Source of the DNA: Thermoplasmata archaeon
GTDB taxonomy: Archaea > Thermoplasmatota > Thermoplasmata > Lutacidiplasmatales > UBA184
DNA length: 34,457 nucleotides
Assembly: GCA_021806135.1 (NCBI GenBank)
Contig: JAJZYB010000020.1
Location: forward strand, 1 to 34,457
Direction: 5' to 3'
In this document: in pieces, positions 1-7,623 of the stretch
Position numbering within the stretch: position 1 is the stretch's first letter
Layout of the letters: each line of letters opens with the position of its first letter
Notes under the pieces: model-generated
Databases searched by the model: none
What the model saw: only the letters and a program-made list of their open reading frames with translations
Told to the model about the DNA's origin: nothing
Made by a program: the position numbers and the translations under genes

Positions 1-2
1 GG

Positions 3-314
3 AGCCCTGCGCGTGTCGTCCGTGTGAACCCTCGGGGGACCTCTTCGGAGTGTCCCCGGTGCGGTGGAAAAGTGAGCCACCCGGAGTGGAGACGGACGGT
101 GTGCGGAACCTGCGGAGAGTTCGACCGTGATTTCGGGGCGTCGGCAAACATCCTGATGCGTGGTCGGACCCTCCTTGGCGTCCCCCCGTTGGACGCGACA
201 GCCCGAGCCTCTCTGGCGGAGCGAGCGAGAGTGACGCCTCACGGCCTGACCCCTCCCGCGATGAACCCAGACGCCGGGAATCCGAGCCCATTGGTGCATG
301 TCACCAATGTCTAG
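3..314 (+). CDS. tnpB: TnpB (IS200/IS605-type OrfB), C-terminal part, cut by window edge
   Basis: The frame is open to the left edge, so only the last ~103 codons are seen. They carry the TnpB C-terminal zinc ribbon: two CxxC pairs (CPRC and CGTC), then DRDFGASANILMRG, which holds the last RuvC-III aspartate and the typical N-A/S-N-x-L ending. TnpB is an RNA-guided nuclease of IS200/IS605 and IS607 elements. The tail after this motif (about 50 residues) is long and low-complexity and overlaps a perfect hairpin (289-309), as expected where the coding end overlaps the element right end and guide-RNA scaffold. The GTG at 24 is internal, not the true start. Family call is firm; activity cannot be judged because the catalytic D and E of the first two RuvC motifs lie outside the window. 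Confidence 0.93.
   Translation, partial: SPARVVRVNPRGTSSECPRCGGKVSHPEWRRTVCGTCGEFDRDFGASANILMRGRTLLGVPPLDATARASLAERARVTPHGLTPPAMNPDAGNPSPLVHVTNV
289..309 (+). repeat. Perfect hairpin at right end of the tnpB element
   Basis: CATTGGTG (289-296), a 5-nt loop CATGT, and CACCAATG (302-309) form an 8-bp perfect stem. It lies three bases before the tnpB stop codon. IS200/IS605 elements carry a subterminal imperfect palindrome at the right end that their transposase binds, and this fits in place and size. The element boundary is probably within ~20 nt downstream, where MOSC-like sequence begins. Confidence 0.7.
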
Positions 315-688
315 GGTTTGGAGAACGGGATCACAACCGGTATCGGGCCGAGAGGCTGGCCGGGGATCCGGACTCGGCGGTCCTCCTCCTCACCCGTGAC
401 GTGATCGAGACCTACGCCAGGGAAGGTTACCGGGTCCGACCCGGGAGCCTGGGGGAGAACATCACCCTCGAGGACCTCCCCTATGAAGCTCTCGCTATCG
501 GCCAGCGCTGGAGGCTCGGCCCCCGGGCCGTGGTCCAACTCTCCCGCCCCTGTACCCCCTGCTCGGAGCTGCTGGTCTACGGAGAGGACTTCGTGGCCCG
601 GACCCGGGGAAGGCGCGGGTACTACGCCCGGGTCCTCGATGAGGCGCCGGTCAGCCCGGGGGACACCGCTTGCCTCCTCGGCCCGTAG
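314..688 (+). pseudogene. MOSC-domain protein lacking its N-terminus, abutting the tnpB element
   Basis: The frame ending at 688 translates from about 314 as a MOSC domain (the molybdenum-cofactor sulfurase C-terminal fold): FGERDHNRY corresponds to the family G-D-R-x-x-N-R block, followed by PDSAVLLLTRDVIE, PGSLGENITLE and SRPCTPC with the conserved cysteine region. Normally ~20-30 residues with a start codon precede the first block. Here the frame continues upstream into the tnpB tail without ATG, GTG or TTG. The nearest internal start is GTG 401, which would drop the first conserved block. I infer that insertion or imprecise loss at the element right end removed the promoter and N-terminus. 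Family identity is clear; whether any protein is still made is unknown. Confidence 0.75.
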
Positions 689-707
689 CGCGTTCCCTGC
701 CCCCGGG

Positions 708-715
708 TTTAAATA
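708..715 (+). promoter_or_regulatory. TATA box of the IscA-like gene
   Basis: TTTAAATA at 708-715 fits the archaeal TATA consensus in an otherwise very GC-rich stretch. A start of transcription ~25 nt later would give a leader of about 10-15 nt before ATG 750. AGGTGATC (739-746), just before the ATG, matches the anti-Shine-Dalgarno end of archaeal 16S rRNA. Confidence 0.7.
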
Positions 716-749
716 CCGAGATGTGGTCATTTCCCCCCAGGTGATCACC

Positions 750-1202
750 ATGGTCTCCCGATTGGAAACGACTGCCCCCAGCACGGATGCCCCGAAGGAA
801 CCGACTTTCCGCATGGAGGTCTCCCCCACGGCCCTCGAACAGGTCCGTGGCCTCGTGAAGGCCCAGAAGCCCGGCATGGCGGTCCGCGTCTTCGTCCAGA
901 TGGGCGGAGGCGGCGGCGGCGGCTGCTGCGGCGGGAGCGCGGGGCCCACCTTCGGCATGGCCTTCGACAAGCCCAAGAACGGCGATGAGGTGGTCAAGGT
1001 CGACGGGGTCTCCTTCGTGGTGGACCCGTACAGCGCGGAGTTCTGCAACGGCGCGCAGGTGGATTTCGTGAGCGAGGGCGGGGAGAACGGCTTCAAGGTC
1101 ACCAACCCCAACCTCCCCATGGCCGAGGGCGGGAGCGGCGACGGCTGCGGCTCCTGCGGATCGAGCTCCTCCAACGGCGGCGGCTGCGGCTGCGGCAGCT
1201 GA
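750..1202 (+). CDS. IscA/HesB-type iron-sulfur cluster carrier with Gly/Cys-rich segments
   Basis: This 150-residue protein is an A-type Fe-S carrier or scaffold, which binds a cluster and passes it to apo-proteins in the cytosol. The fold is seen in MEVSPTALEQVRGLV (~22-36), FGMAFDKPKNGDEVV (~68-82), VDGVSFVVDP (~84-93) and GFKVTNPN (~114-121), which match the family order. The first ligand site is unusual: seven glycines then Cys59-Cys60. An extra Cys99 stands in AEFCNGAQVDFV. The tail holds Cys133, 136, 146 and 148, ending CGCGS like the canonical CGCG end. The ~20-residue N-terminal extension is Thr/Pro-rich. Start ATG 750 has a well-placed SD and TATA box. No isc or suf partner is adjacent. 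Confidence 0.88.
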   Translation: MVSRLETTAPSTDAPKEPTFRMEVSPTALEQVRGLVKAQKPGMAVRVFVQMGGGGGGGCCGGSAGPTFGMAFDKPKNGDEVVKVDGVSFVVDPYSAEFCNGAQVDFVSEGGENGFKVTNPNLPMAEGGSGDGCGSCGSSSSNGGGCGCGS

Positions 1203-1375
1203 GGGTCTCCACCGACATTCGTACCCCGCGCGCGCGCCGGTACCCCTCTTCCGGTGACCGGGGGAGAACGACGGAAAGCCTCCTCGTTCCCCGTCCCCCA
1301 CCCCCTCCGGTCGAGGGAACCCTTTTTCTTCCCCCCCCGGCATCGTTTCGGTGCCGATCCTGAACAGGTGCATCC

Positions 1376-2434
1376 ATGGCCCGATCCCATCTCCGGAAGC
1401 GCAGCCCTCCCCGAACCCGACCTCGCCCGGCCAGGGCCGCCTCCCGACCCTCCAAACCCAGGAGTCCCCCACGACCCGCTCGGGCCGTGCCGACCCCTCC
1501 GAGGTCGGTCAAACGGCCCAAGCCGGAACCTTCGCCTCCGCCCGTCTCCCGGCGGGATGACCTCGCCCGCCGGGAAGCCGTCCTTCTCGAGAAGGGACGG
1601 GAGCTCGTGCTCAAGTTCCGGGAGCTGGCCCGCCAACAGGCGGAGTGGGAAGAGCATCTCAAGGCCTCTGAACGCCGGGAGAAGAACCTGGACCACCGGG
1701 AGTCCCTCATCGCCGCCAAGGAGCAGCGGCTGGCAGAGGCCGGGGTGGTGGAGACCACCGCCGAGGACCTCGCCCGGGCCCGGGAGCGCATCCAGTCCGA
1801 ACAGGAGCATGCCCGGGCCCAGCGCTCCGAGATCGACGAGGAGCTCCGCCAGCTGAAGGAGCGGCGGGAGGCCCTCGTGGGCCGGGAGGAGGCGATCCGC
1901 AGCGCGGAGCAGCGCCTCGCCGAGAAGGAGCAACACCTCTCCGAACTCGAGGAGCGGCTCAACCAGGGCAAGGCCCAACTGGCCCAGGACGAGGCCCGTC
2001 GCGGCGAGGAGCACGAGCAACGCCTGAGGGACCTGAGGGACCGGGTGACCCACTTGGAGGCTCGGGAGGGGGAACTCCAGCGGCAGCAGCGGGAACTCGA
2101 GGAACGTCAGGGGGAGATCGCCCAGCGGGAGGCCAAGCTGAATGAGACGGCCCGGGACCTGGAGCGGCGGGGCGAGGACCTCAAAGGGGCGGAGACGGAC
2201 CTGGAGGAGGCCGAGCGGCTCCTCGAGGAGCGGCAGCAGGCGCTCTCCGAACATGAGGCCACGCTCCTCACCCACACCGAGGCGCTCGCCCCCCACGAGG
2301 AGGCGCTCGACCAGGCGGAGGCCCGGGTCCGGGAAGGACGCGAACGCCTGGCCCGGGCCCGGGAGGCCCTGCGCGATCACCTGGCCGAACATCGGGAGAA
2401 GCCCGCTCCGTCCGGGGACCCGTCCGACACCTGA
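1376..2434 (+). CDS. Long coiled-coil protein with basic, proline-rich N-terminus
   Basis: 352 residues. The first ~58 are Arg/Pro/Ser-rich and probably disordered and basic. Residues ~60-345 are almost unbroken charged heptads rich in Glu, Arg, Leu, Ala and Gln, with repeats of ARREAxLxEK type, as in SMC-like or tropomyosin-like coiled coils. There is no Walker motif, signal peptide or membrane segment. I do not recognise a named family. A basic tail plus a rod could suit a DNA-binding or cytoskeletal scaffold, but that is a guess. ATG 1376 is preceded by AGGTG at 1366-1370. The HD gene follows 56 nt later on the same strand. A 693-codon open frame on the other strand across this region follows from the GC-rich, repetitive codon use and is not a gene. 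Confidence 0.8.
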   Translation: MARSHLRKRSPPRTRPRPARAASRPSKPRSPPRPARAVPTPPRSVKRPKPEPSPPPVSRRDDLARREAVLLEKGRELVLKFRELARQQAEWEEHLKASERREKNLDHRESLIAAKEQRLAEAGVVETTAEDLARARERIQSEQEHARAQRSEIDEELRQLKERREALVGREEAIRSAEQRLAEKEQHLSELEERLNQGKAQLAQDEARRGEEHEQRLRDLRDRVTHLEAREGELQRQQRELEERQGEIAQREAKLNETARDLERRGEDLKGAETDLEEAERLLEERQQALSEHEATLLTHTEALAPHEEALDQAEARVREGRERLARAREALRDHLAEHREKPAPSGDPSDT

Positions 2435-2490
2435 GCACCCATGTCACCCCGTTCCCGATCGGCTCAAACCCCCCGGGCGCTACGCGGACC

Positions 2491-3066
2491 GTGACTCCCA
2501 CCGATCCGCTCGTCGTGGAGGCCATGAGCTTCGCCGTGAGGGCCCACGGCTCCCAGACCCGGAAGGATGGACGGACGCCCTACGCGGTGCACCCGGTGGC
2601 GGTGCTCCGTCTCCTCGTGACCCATCTTAACGTGACCCGCCCGGAGATCCTCGCCACGGCCGCGCTCCATGACGTCCTCGAGGACACCCCGACGCCTCCC
2701 GAGGCCATCGAGGAGGCCTTCGGGCCGTTGGTCCTGCGCTGGGTCCGCTCGCTCACCTTGCCCCCGGAGGCCCACGGGGAGGGCGTCCCCTTCGCCGCCA
2801 AGACCCGCTACCTCCTCGAGGAGCTGGAAACGCAGCCCTGGGAGGCGGTCCTGGTCAAGGTCTGCGACCGATGGGACAACCTCATGGACATGGCGGCCGC
2901 CCCCTGGAGCCCGGCCCGCCGGGAGGGTTTCCGCCAGCAGACCGTGGAGTGGATGGAAGCGGTGGAGCGGCGAAGGACCCTCGCCCCCGAGCCACCGGAG
3001 CTCCGGGAACCCCTGACCCAGGGGTTGCAAGGCCTGCGGGACGCGCTCCGGTCCTGTCCCGACTAG
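2491..3066 (+). CDS. HD-domain protein, RelA/SpoT hydrolase-like
   Basis: 191 residues resembling the HD hydrolase part of RelA/SpoT and MESH1-type (p)ppGpp hydrolases. Visible motifs are RKDGRTPYAVHP (24-35, first metal His34), ALHDVLEDT (58-66, with H60-D61 and E64-D65) and KVCDRWDNLMDM (123-134), corresponding to the family K-x-x-D-R-x-x-N block. There is no synthetase or regulatory domain, so it would be a stand-alone hydrolase. Substrate is uncertain, since archaea generally lack classical ppGpp signalling; other phosphohydrolase roles are possible. GTG 2491 is used; ATG 2524 is an alternative that still keeps all motifs. Its stop codon overlaps that of the convergent AlaX gene at the palindrome CTAG (3063-3066). 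Confidence 0.85.
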   Translation: MTPTDPLVVEAMSFAVRAHGSQTRKDGRTPYAVHPVAVLRLLVTHLNVTRPEILATAALHDVLEDTPTPPEAIEEAFGPLVLRWVRSLTLPPEAHGEGVPFAAKTRYLLEELETQPWEAVLVKVCDRWDNLMDMAAAPWSPARREGFRQQTVEWMEAVERRRTLAPEPPELREPLTQGLQGLRDALRSCPD

Positions 3067-3800
3067 GGGAGCGCTTCCGTCCCGGCCCCTTCCGGGGCGG
3101 AGAGCGTCAGGTACAGGCGCTTGTTCCGGGTCCCCTTGTTCTCGAGCTTCTGCAGCGTCACGCGTCCCACCTCCCGAGTCGAGCGCACGTGCGTGCCGCC
3201 ATCGGCCTGGACGTCGAACCCCTCGATGTCGATGAGGCGCACCCGGTCCACCTCCGGCATGAGCTCCCGCGCCACCCGGACCAGGGACGGGTCGCGCTCC
3301 GCCTCCTCCCGGGACAGGAAGCGCACGTGGATGGGCCGGTCCTCATCCACGACCCGGTTCACTCCGGAGAGGATCTCCTCCACGGTGGCCGCGTTGAGAT
3401 CCGGGAGCGACAGGTCCATCCGGGCGCGGTCCTCGTAGATCTGTCCCCCGGTGATCCCGCTGCCGAACCGGTGGAAGACCACCCCGCTGAGGATGTGAAG
3501 GCAGGTGTGGTAGCGCATGTGCGCGTAGCGCCGCCCCCAGTGGAGGCGGCCGGTGACCTCAGCACCGACCGGCGGCAGTTCTCCCTCCCCCCGGTGGAGG
3601 ATCCCCGGGGGGCCCTTCTGTACCTCCAGGACCTGGAACGTCCGTCCGTCCCCCCAGTGAAGGGTCCCCTGATCGCAGGGCTGCCCGCCGCCCTGCGGGT
3701 AGAAAGCGGTGGTCTCCAGGATCAGCGTCCCCGGCAGGGCCTCCACCACACGGCTGGAAAATTCGTGTCGGTAGGCATCGGTGAGGTACAGGGCGTCCAA
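3063..3800 (-). CDS. alaX: AlaX-type alanyl-tRNA editing protein
   Basis: 245 residues, the length of AlaX-M/L proteins, which free-stand as the editing domain of AlaRS and hydrolyse Ser- or Gly-tRNA(Ala). Visible are AFYPQGGGQPCDQG (32-45, the glycine-rich N-terminal block), the zinc motif HxxxH (His98, His102) and DGGTHV (200-205) with His204. The usual third zinc ligand is the Cys of CGGTH; here it is Asp200, so zinc binding could be altered or use a carboxylate. The start is TTG 3800: the frame has an upstream stop and no ATG or GTG before the conserved N-terminus. It diverges from the MBL-fold gene across a ~70-nt spacer. The family is secure; only the metal site needs caution. Confidence 0.92.
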   Translation of the reverse strand: MDALYLTDAYRHEFSSRVVEALPGTLILETTAFYPQGGGQPCDQGTLHWGDGRTFQVLEVQKGPPGILHRGEGELPPVGAEVTGRLHWGRRYAHMRYHTCLHILSGVVFHRFGSGITGGQIYEDRARMDLSLPDLNAATVEEILSGVNRVVDEDRPIHVRFLSREEAERDPSLVRVARELMPEVDRVRLIDIEGFDVQADGGTHVRSTREVGRVTLQKLENKGTRNKRLYLTLSAPEGAGTEALP

Positions 3801-3870
3801 CGGTTCCCCCCGGGGTCGGGGAGGGCGGCCCGCTCAAAAGGTTCAAGGGGACGGCGGCCTCGCCCGGAGC

Positions 3871-4581
3871 ATGACCGAGATCCTTCCGGGGGTCTTCCTG
3901 CTGGACCCGGCGAATCCCGAGTTGCGACATGCGACGAACGTGGTCCTCCTCCGCGACGCGAAGGGAGGCGGCTACACGCTTCTGGACACGGGGCTCCCCA
4001 AGGGCATGGTCCCGCGGGACATGGTCTCGGAAGTGGAGCAGTTCTGCCGGGCCCAGAAGGGCTCCCTCTCGGACATCCACCGGATCCTCATCACCCACCT
4101 CCATCTGGACCACACCGGGAACCTGAAGGCGCTCCAGGAAAGGACCGGTGCCAAGGTCTACGCCCACTGGATGGAGGCCGCCTTCATCGCGAATAGCCCG
4201 GTGTACAAGGGCCCGGGAATGCTCCCCCAGGAGCCGGTCCGGATCACGGAGACCCTGAGGGACGGGGATGCGCTGGACGCCTTCGACGGCCTGGTGGCCT
4301 ACCACACCCCCGGGCATACGCCGGGGCACCTGTCCTTCTACGCCCCCACCCGGAGGATCCTGTTCACCGGGGACGCCGTCATGAGGCAGGACGGGCCCCT
4401 CACCGTGAGCGCCCCCCAGTACACCTTCTCCCAGCAGATGGCGGCCCTTTCCCTCCGCCGCCTGGCCACCCTGGACGTGGAGAGCGTGGTGACCTACCAC
4501 GGGGAGCCCATCTTGAAGGACGGGAAGCAGCATCTGAAGACGGCGAGCGAGCAGGCCTACGGCGGCAAGTACGAGAACTGA
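3871..4581 (+). CDS. MBL-fold metallo-hydrolase
   Basis: 236-residue metallo-beta-lactamase-fold hydrolase. The binuclear zinc site is complete: HLHLDH (76-81), His145 or His149 in the HTPGHTPGHL stretch, Asp168 in FTGDAV, and His210 in VTYHGEP. The compact size and the HTPGHTPGH pattern resemble N-acyl-homoserine lactonase-like and glyoxalase-II-like hydrolases, but the substrate cannot be named. No transmembrane or signal segment is seen. ATG 3871 follows GGAG (3866-3869). It stands alone between alaX (divergent) and the 4714 gene. Confidence 0.88.
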   Translation: MTEILPGVFLLDPANPELRHATNVVLLRDAKGGGYTLLDTGLPKGMVPRDMVSEVEQFCRAQKGSLSDIHRILITHLHLDHTGNLKALQERTGAKVYAHWMEAAFIANSPVYKGPGMLPQEPVRITETLRDGDALDAFDGLVAYHTPGHTPGHLSFYAPTRRILFTGDAVMRQDGPLTVSAPQYTFSQQMAALSLRRLATLDVESVVTYHGEPILKDGKQHLKTASEQAYGGKYEN

Positions 4582-4713
4582 GGGGGAAGGACCCCGACCG
4601 AGGAAAGGATAAGGGGGCCGGCGGGCTCCCGTGGCCCGGCTGTGGGGTCAGCCGCCGGCCCTCGTCAGGACCGGGAACCGCCTCCGGGCCGATGACCCCT
4701 GGGTAGGGAAGAG

Positions 4714-5163
4714 ATGCCCGGGGAGGAGAGAGGACCCGCAAAGAAGGCCGAGGCCGGCTGGGGCCCCCCCGCCGCTGTCCGTCGGGCGCTCCTCCCCTGG
4801 GTGGACCTCCGACAGACCGGTGCGGAGGGATTTTGGCTCTGGTTCATGGACCTCTTGCCCCTCCTGCCTCCTCCGGCCTCCGACCCACGAGCCGTGCTCC
4901 CCCCGGTCGCCTCTCCGGAGGTGCGGGTCGAGGAACTTGCCCGGGCCCTTGCCGGAGCCGCGGGGGAGCACGCCCGGATCCGGTTCATCGCCTCGGAGTA
5001 TTACCACGACAACACCCTTCTCGCCCGCCGGGTGAAGGCCCTGGAGGCCAAGCTTTCCCTGGACCCGGCCCGCGCGCCCACGGTCGAGGAGGACCCGGAG
5101 AGCCGGGAGATCGCGGAGGCCTACCTCCCCTCCGGTTCCCGGAACCGGCGGGGGGCCCCATGA
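4714..5163 (+). CDS. Unknown 149-residue protein, translationally coupled to the stress protein gene
   Basis: I do not recognise the family. Residues ~1-75 are Pro/Ala-rich with a short hydrophobic stretch (FWLWFMDLLPLLPPP, ~41-55). Residues ~70-125 look helical and include RIRFIASEYYHDNTLLARRV (~88-107), the most distinctive part and probably the functional core. The stop codon overlaps the next ATG (ATGA, 5160-5163), so it is very likely co-translated with the universal stress protein. An in-frame ATG at 4846 is a possible shorter start that would make the hydrophobic stretch N-terminal. It is judged real because of the coupling and because the frame agrees with the strong downstream gene. 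Confidence 0.6.
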   Translation: MPGEERGPAKKAEAGWGPPAAVRRALLPWVDLRQTGAEGFWLWFMDLLPLLPPPASDPRAVLPPVASPEVRVEELARALAGAAGEHARIRFIASEYYHDNTLLARRVKALEAKLSLDPARAPTVEEDPESREIAEAYLPSGSRNRRGAP

Positions 5164-5612
5164 GAAGCCCGCGGAACCTCGGGGAGGGGCCGGTGGTCCC
5201 TGCCCGCTTCCTCGTGGGATACGACGGGTCCGAACCGGCACAACGGGCGGCGCTCTTCGCCCTGCGGTTGGCCTCCTCCCTGGGGGCCCGTGTCTGGCTG
5301 CTCTACGCCTCCGGGGGCTCCTCGGGACAAGCGGAACCCATCACCCACGAGGAGCGGGAATCCGGGCACGGAGCCATCCTGTCGGCGCTCAAACGCCTGG
5401 AGGGGGCGGGCCGTGACCTGGGTGTCCCGGTCGAGTCGGTCTTCCGGGACACCCCTCCCACGGAGGCGCTGCTCACCTTCGCCCGGGAGCTCCCCGCCGA
5501 TTTCCTCCTCGTGGGCACCCGGGGGCTCACCGCCCCGGAACGCCTGGCCCTCGGCTCGGTCTCCGCCCGCCTCGTCGCCGAGGCGCGTATCCCGGTCACC
5601 GTGGTGCCGTGA
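5160..5612 (+). CDS. Universal stress protein, UspA family, ATP-binding type
   Basis: 150 residues. It opens with the UspA strand FLVGYDGSEPAQRAALFALR (~17-36, with the conserved V-x-x-D-G-S) and ends with VGTRGLTAPERLALGSVS followed by IPVTVVP. The GxxG-x9-GS pattern is complete, which in this family indicates nucleotide binding. Such proteins are cytosolic dimers linked to stress or energy limitation. ATG 5160 overlaps the stop of the preceding gene. The downstream hyf operon converges on it with only 7 nt between stop codons. Confidence 0.92.
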   Translation: MRSPRNLGEGPVVPARFLVGYDGSEPAQRAALFALRLASSLGARVWLLYASGGSSGQAEPITHEERESGHGAILSALKRLEGAGRDLGVPVESVFRDTPPTEALLTFARELPADFLLVGTRGLTAPERLALGSVSARLVAEARIPVTVVP

Positions 5613-5619
5613 GGCCGGA

Positions 5620-7623
5620 TCATCCGGCCACGGTGAGGTAGACCAGGACCACCAAGACGGTGATCAGGACGTAGGCGAGGTACCGGCCCGGCCGCCCGGG
5701 CATGATGAACGTCTTGAGCGCGCGGGAGAGGACGAGGCCCCCCCGGACCAGGTCGTCATAGAATATCTTGAACGCATCCAGGACCTCCAGTTCCACGTTG
5801 TAGACCTCCGGGCTGGCGATGGCCAAGGCGGTGATGCCCCCGGAGCGGCGCCGGACCTCCCGGGTGGCCAGGAGGCTCCCCAGCATGATCCGGATGCCGG
5901 TGCTGAACCCGAAGGATGTGTAGGTCTCCCCGACGGGGCTCGGAGCCCGGCCCGAGACCCAGACGGGCACCCGGCGCGGGGCGGGCCTCCCCCCCAGGAG
6001 GAAATAGCCGAGGGCGACCACGGACCCCAGGGCGATGCCGATGGGCACCGCGGGGGGGGAGAGGATGCCGAAGGGGCTGCCGGAGAGGATGGACCATCCC
6101 GTCGGCAGGTCGAGGAGCTGGCCCACCGGGGCGGAGAGCGCCTGGTGCGAGATCCCCTGGATCGCCGGCGAAATGAACGTCAGCACCCAGGGGGCGCCCG
6201 CGCCGAGGGCGACCACCACGCCGGCGAGCGCCGCGAGGGGGGCCCCGAGCCCGGGTGCCGGCCTTCCCGGCGAAGCCCTCAGCGGGTTCCACAAGAGGGA
6301 GAAGCCCACCAATTTCACCATGGCCACGAGCGCCAGTCCCAGGGAGAGGGCCACCGCTGCCCCGGCGAGGAGGCCCAGGAACTCGAGCGCCGGGCCGGCG
6401 AAGCGGTACGACTGGAAGAGCGCCTCGAGGATCATCCATTCCCCCACGAACCCGGCCAGGGGAGCGGCGGCGGCGAAGCTCAGCCCCGAAACGATCCCTG
6501 CGAAAGAGGCCCCCGGGCTCCCCCCCAGGGCCCGGCCTCTGACCTCATTGAGGTCAAAGGTCCCGGTGACGTGCTCCACGTAGCCGGTGAAGAGGAAGAG
6601 CGCCCCCTTGGCCACGGCATGGGCCAGGGCCTGGAAGAAGGCGGCGAAGAGGGCGAAGGCGTACAGCGTCTCCAGGCCCTGGCTCCGGGCCACCAGGGCC
6701 ACCCCCACGGCGACGAGGATGAGGCCATTGTTCTCGATGGTGCTGTAGGCCGGCAGCCCCTTGACGTGTTCGCTCACCGACGCAAAGAGGGCCCCCAGAA
6801 GGGCCGAGATGGCGCCGATGGCGAGGACCACCCCCCCCCACCAGACCGGCCCGGCCGGAAGCAGGGAGATCACCCGGAAGAGCCCGTAGACCCCGGCCAG
6901 CGTGAGGGTGGCGGAGAGGATGGCGGAGGCATTGGAGGGGGCCGAGGAGTGAGCGATGGGCAGCCATTCGCTCATGTGGAAGGGTGCCACCCCCATCTTG
7001 AGGCCGAAGCCCACCAAGGCGCAGAGGAAGATGCCGGTGGAGACCGGCAGCGCCAGCACGTTCACCATGGCGAACGTCCCGGTCGCGGCGTGGAACCCCG
7101 CGACCGCGAGGGCGACCAGGAGGGTGCTCCCCTCTCCGAAGGCGAGGAAGACGAACCCGGCGGAGAAGACCGGGCCCCTGCGCCCGTTGGCCTCGAGGAT
7201 CATCCAGAAGGAGGCGAGGGTCATCCCCTCCCAGGCGGCCAGGAAGAGCAGGAAGTTCCCGGCCGCGAGGAGCACCGCGATGGATCCCAGGGTCAGGGCA
7301 AAGGCCTGGGCGAGCCCGGGCCCCGGGCGCTCGTCGTAGGAGAGGGAGAACGCCGAGGCGCCCATCCAGACCACCGACGCGGAGAGGGCGAAGAAGGCGG
7401 AGAGGGCATCCAGCCCCAGGGTCTCGGTCTCTCCGAACGGGCCCCCGTAGTGGAGCGCCGTGAAGGGGCCCAGCACGAGGGCTGCGGTGGCGGCGGCGAA
7501 GAGGAGCGCGCTGCCCGCGAACGAGACGGCGTACGCCACCCGGCGACCGACGAGGGAAGCGGGGACCGCGGCGAAGAGGGTGACCAGGGAGGCCTCCAGG
7601 AGCAGGGCGGACCCATCGATCAC
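5620..7623 (-). CDS. hyfB: HyfB-like antiporter subunit of an Ehr/group 4 hydrogenase-related complex
   Basis: 667 residues, ~16 membrane helices, related to NuoL/MrpA and HyfB/HycC: a proton- or sodium-translocating channel. The key residues of the antiporter core are present: Glu132 in FLAAWEGMTLASF (TM5-like) and Lys209 in GFGLKMGVAPFHMSEWLP (TM7-like). YSTIENNG and AHAVAKGALFLFTG are the further conserved blocks. The C-terminal ~170 residues hold ETYTSFGFSTGIRI and AFKIFYDDLV, typical of HyfB/HycC rather than of NuoL. GTG 7623 overlaps the preceding gene's stop (GTGA). It is the last gene of the operon. Confidence 0.93.
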   Translation of the reverse strand: MIDGSALLLEASLVTLFAAVPASLVGRRVAYAVSFAGSALLFAAATAALVLGPFTALHYGGPFGETETLGLDALSAFFALSASVVWMGASAFSLSYDERPGPGLAQAFALTLGSIAVLLAAGNFLLFLAAWEGMTLASFWMILEANGRRGPVFSAGFVFLAFGEGSTLLVALAVAGFHAATGTFAMVNVLALPVSTGIFLCALVGFGLKMGVAPFHMSEWLPIAHSSAPSNASAILSATLTLAGVYGLFRVISLLPAGPVWWGGVVLAIGAISALLGALFASVSEHVKGLPAYSTIENNGLILVAVGVALVARSQGLETLYAFALFAAFFQALAHAVAKGALFLFTGYVEHVTGTFDLNEVRGRALGGSPGASFAGIVSGLSFAAAAPLAGFVGEWMILEALFQSYRFAGPALEFLGLLAGAAVALSLGLALVAMVKLVGFSLLWNPLRASPGRPAPGLGAPLAALAGVVVALGAGAPWVLTFISPAIQGISHQALSAPVGQLLDLPTGWSILSGSPFGILSPPAVPIGIALGSVVALGYFLLGGRPAPRRVPVWVSGRAPSPVGETYTSFGFSTGIRIMLGSLLATREVRRRSGGITALAIASPEVYNVELEVLDAFKIFYDDLVRGGLVLSRALKTFIMPGRPGRYLAYVLITVLVVLVYLTVAG

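Noticed and set aside
311-2392. 693-codon open frame on the minus strand
   Set aside because: It runs antisense to the MOSC remnant, the IscA-like gene and the coiled-coil gene, all with clear family features or typical coiled-coil composition. Its translation is low-complexity Leu/Pro/Gly-rich, as expected from a GC-rich antisense frame.
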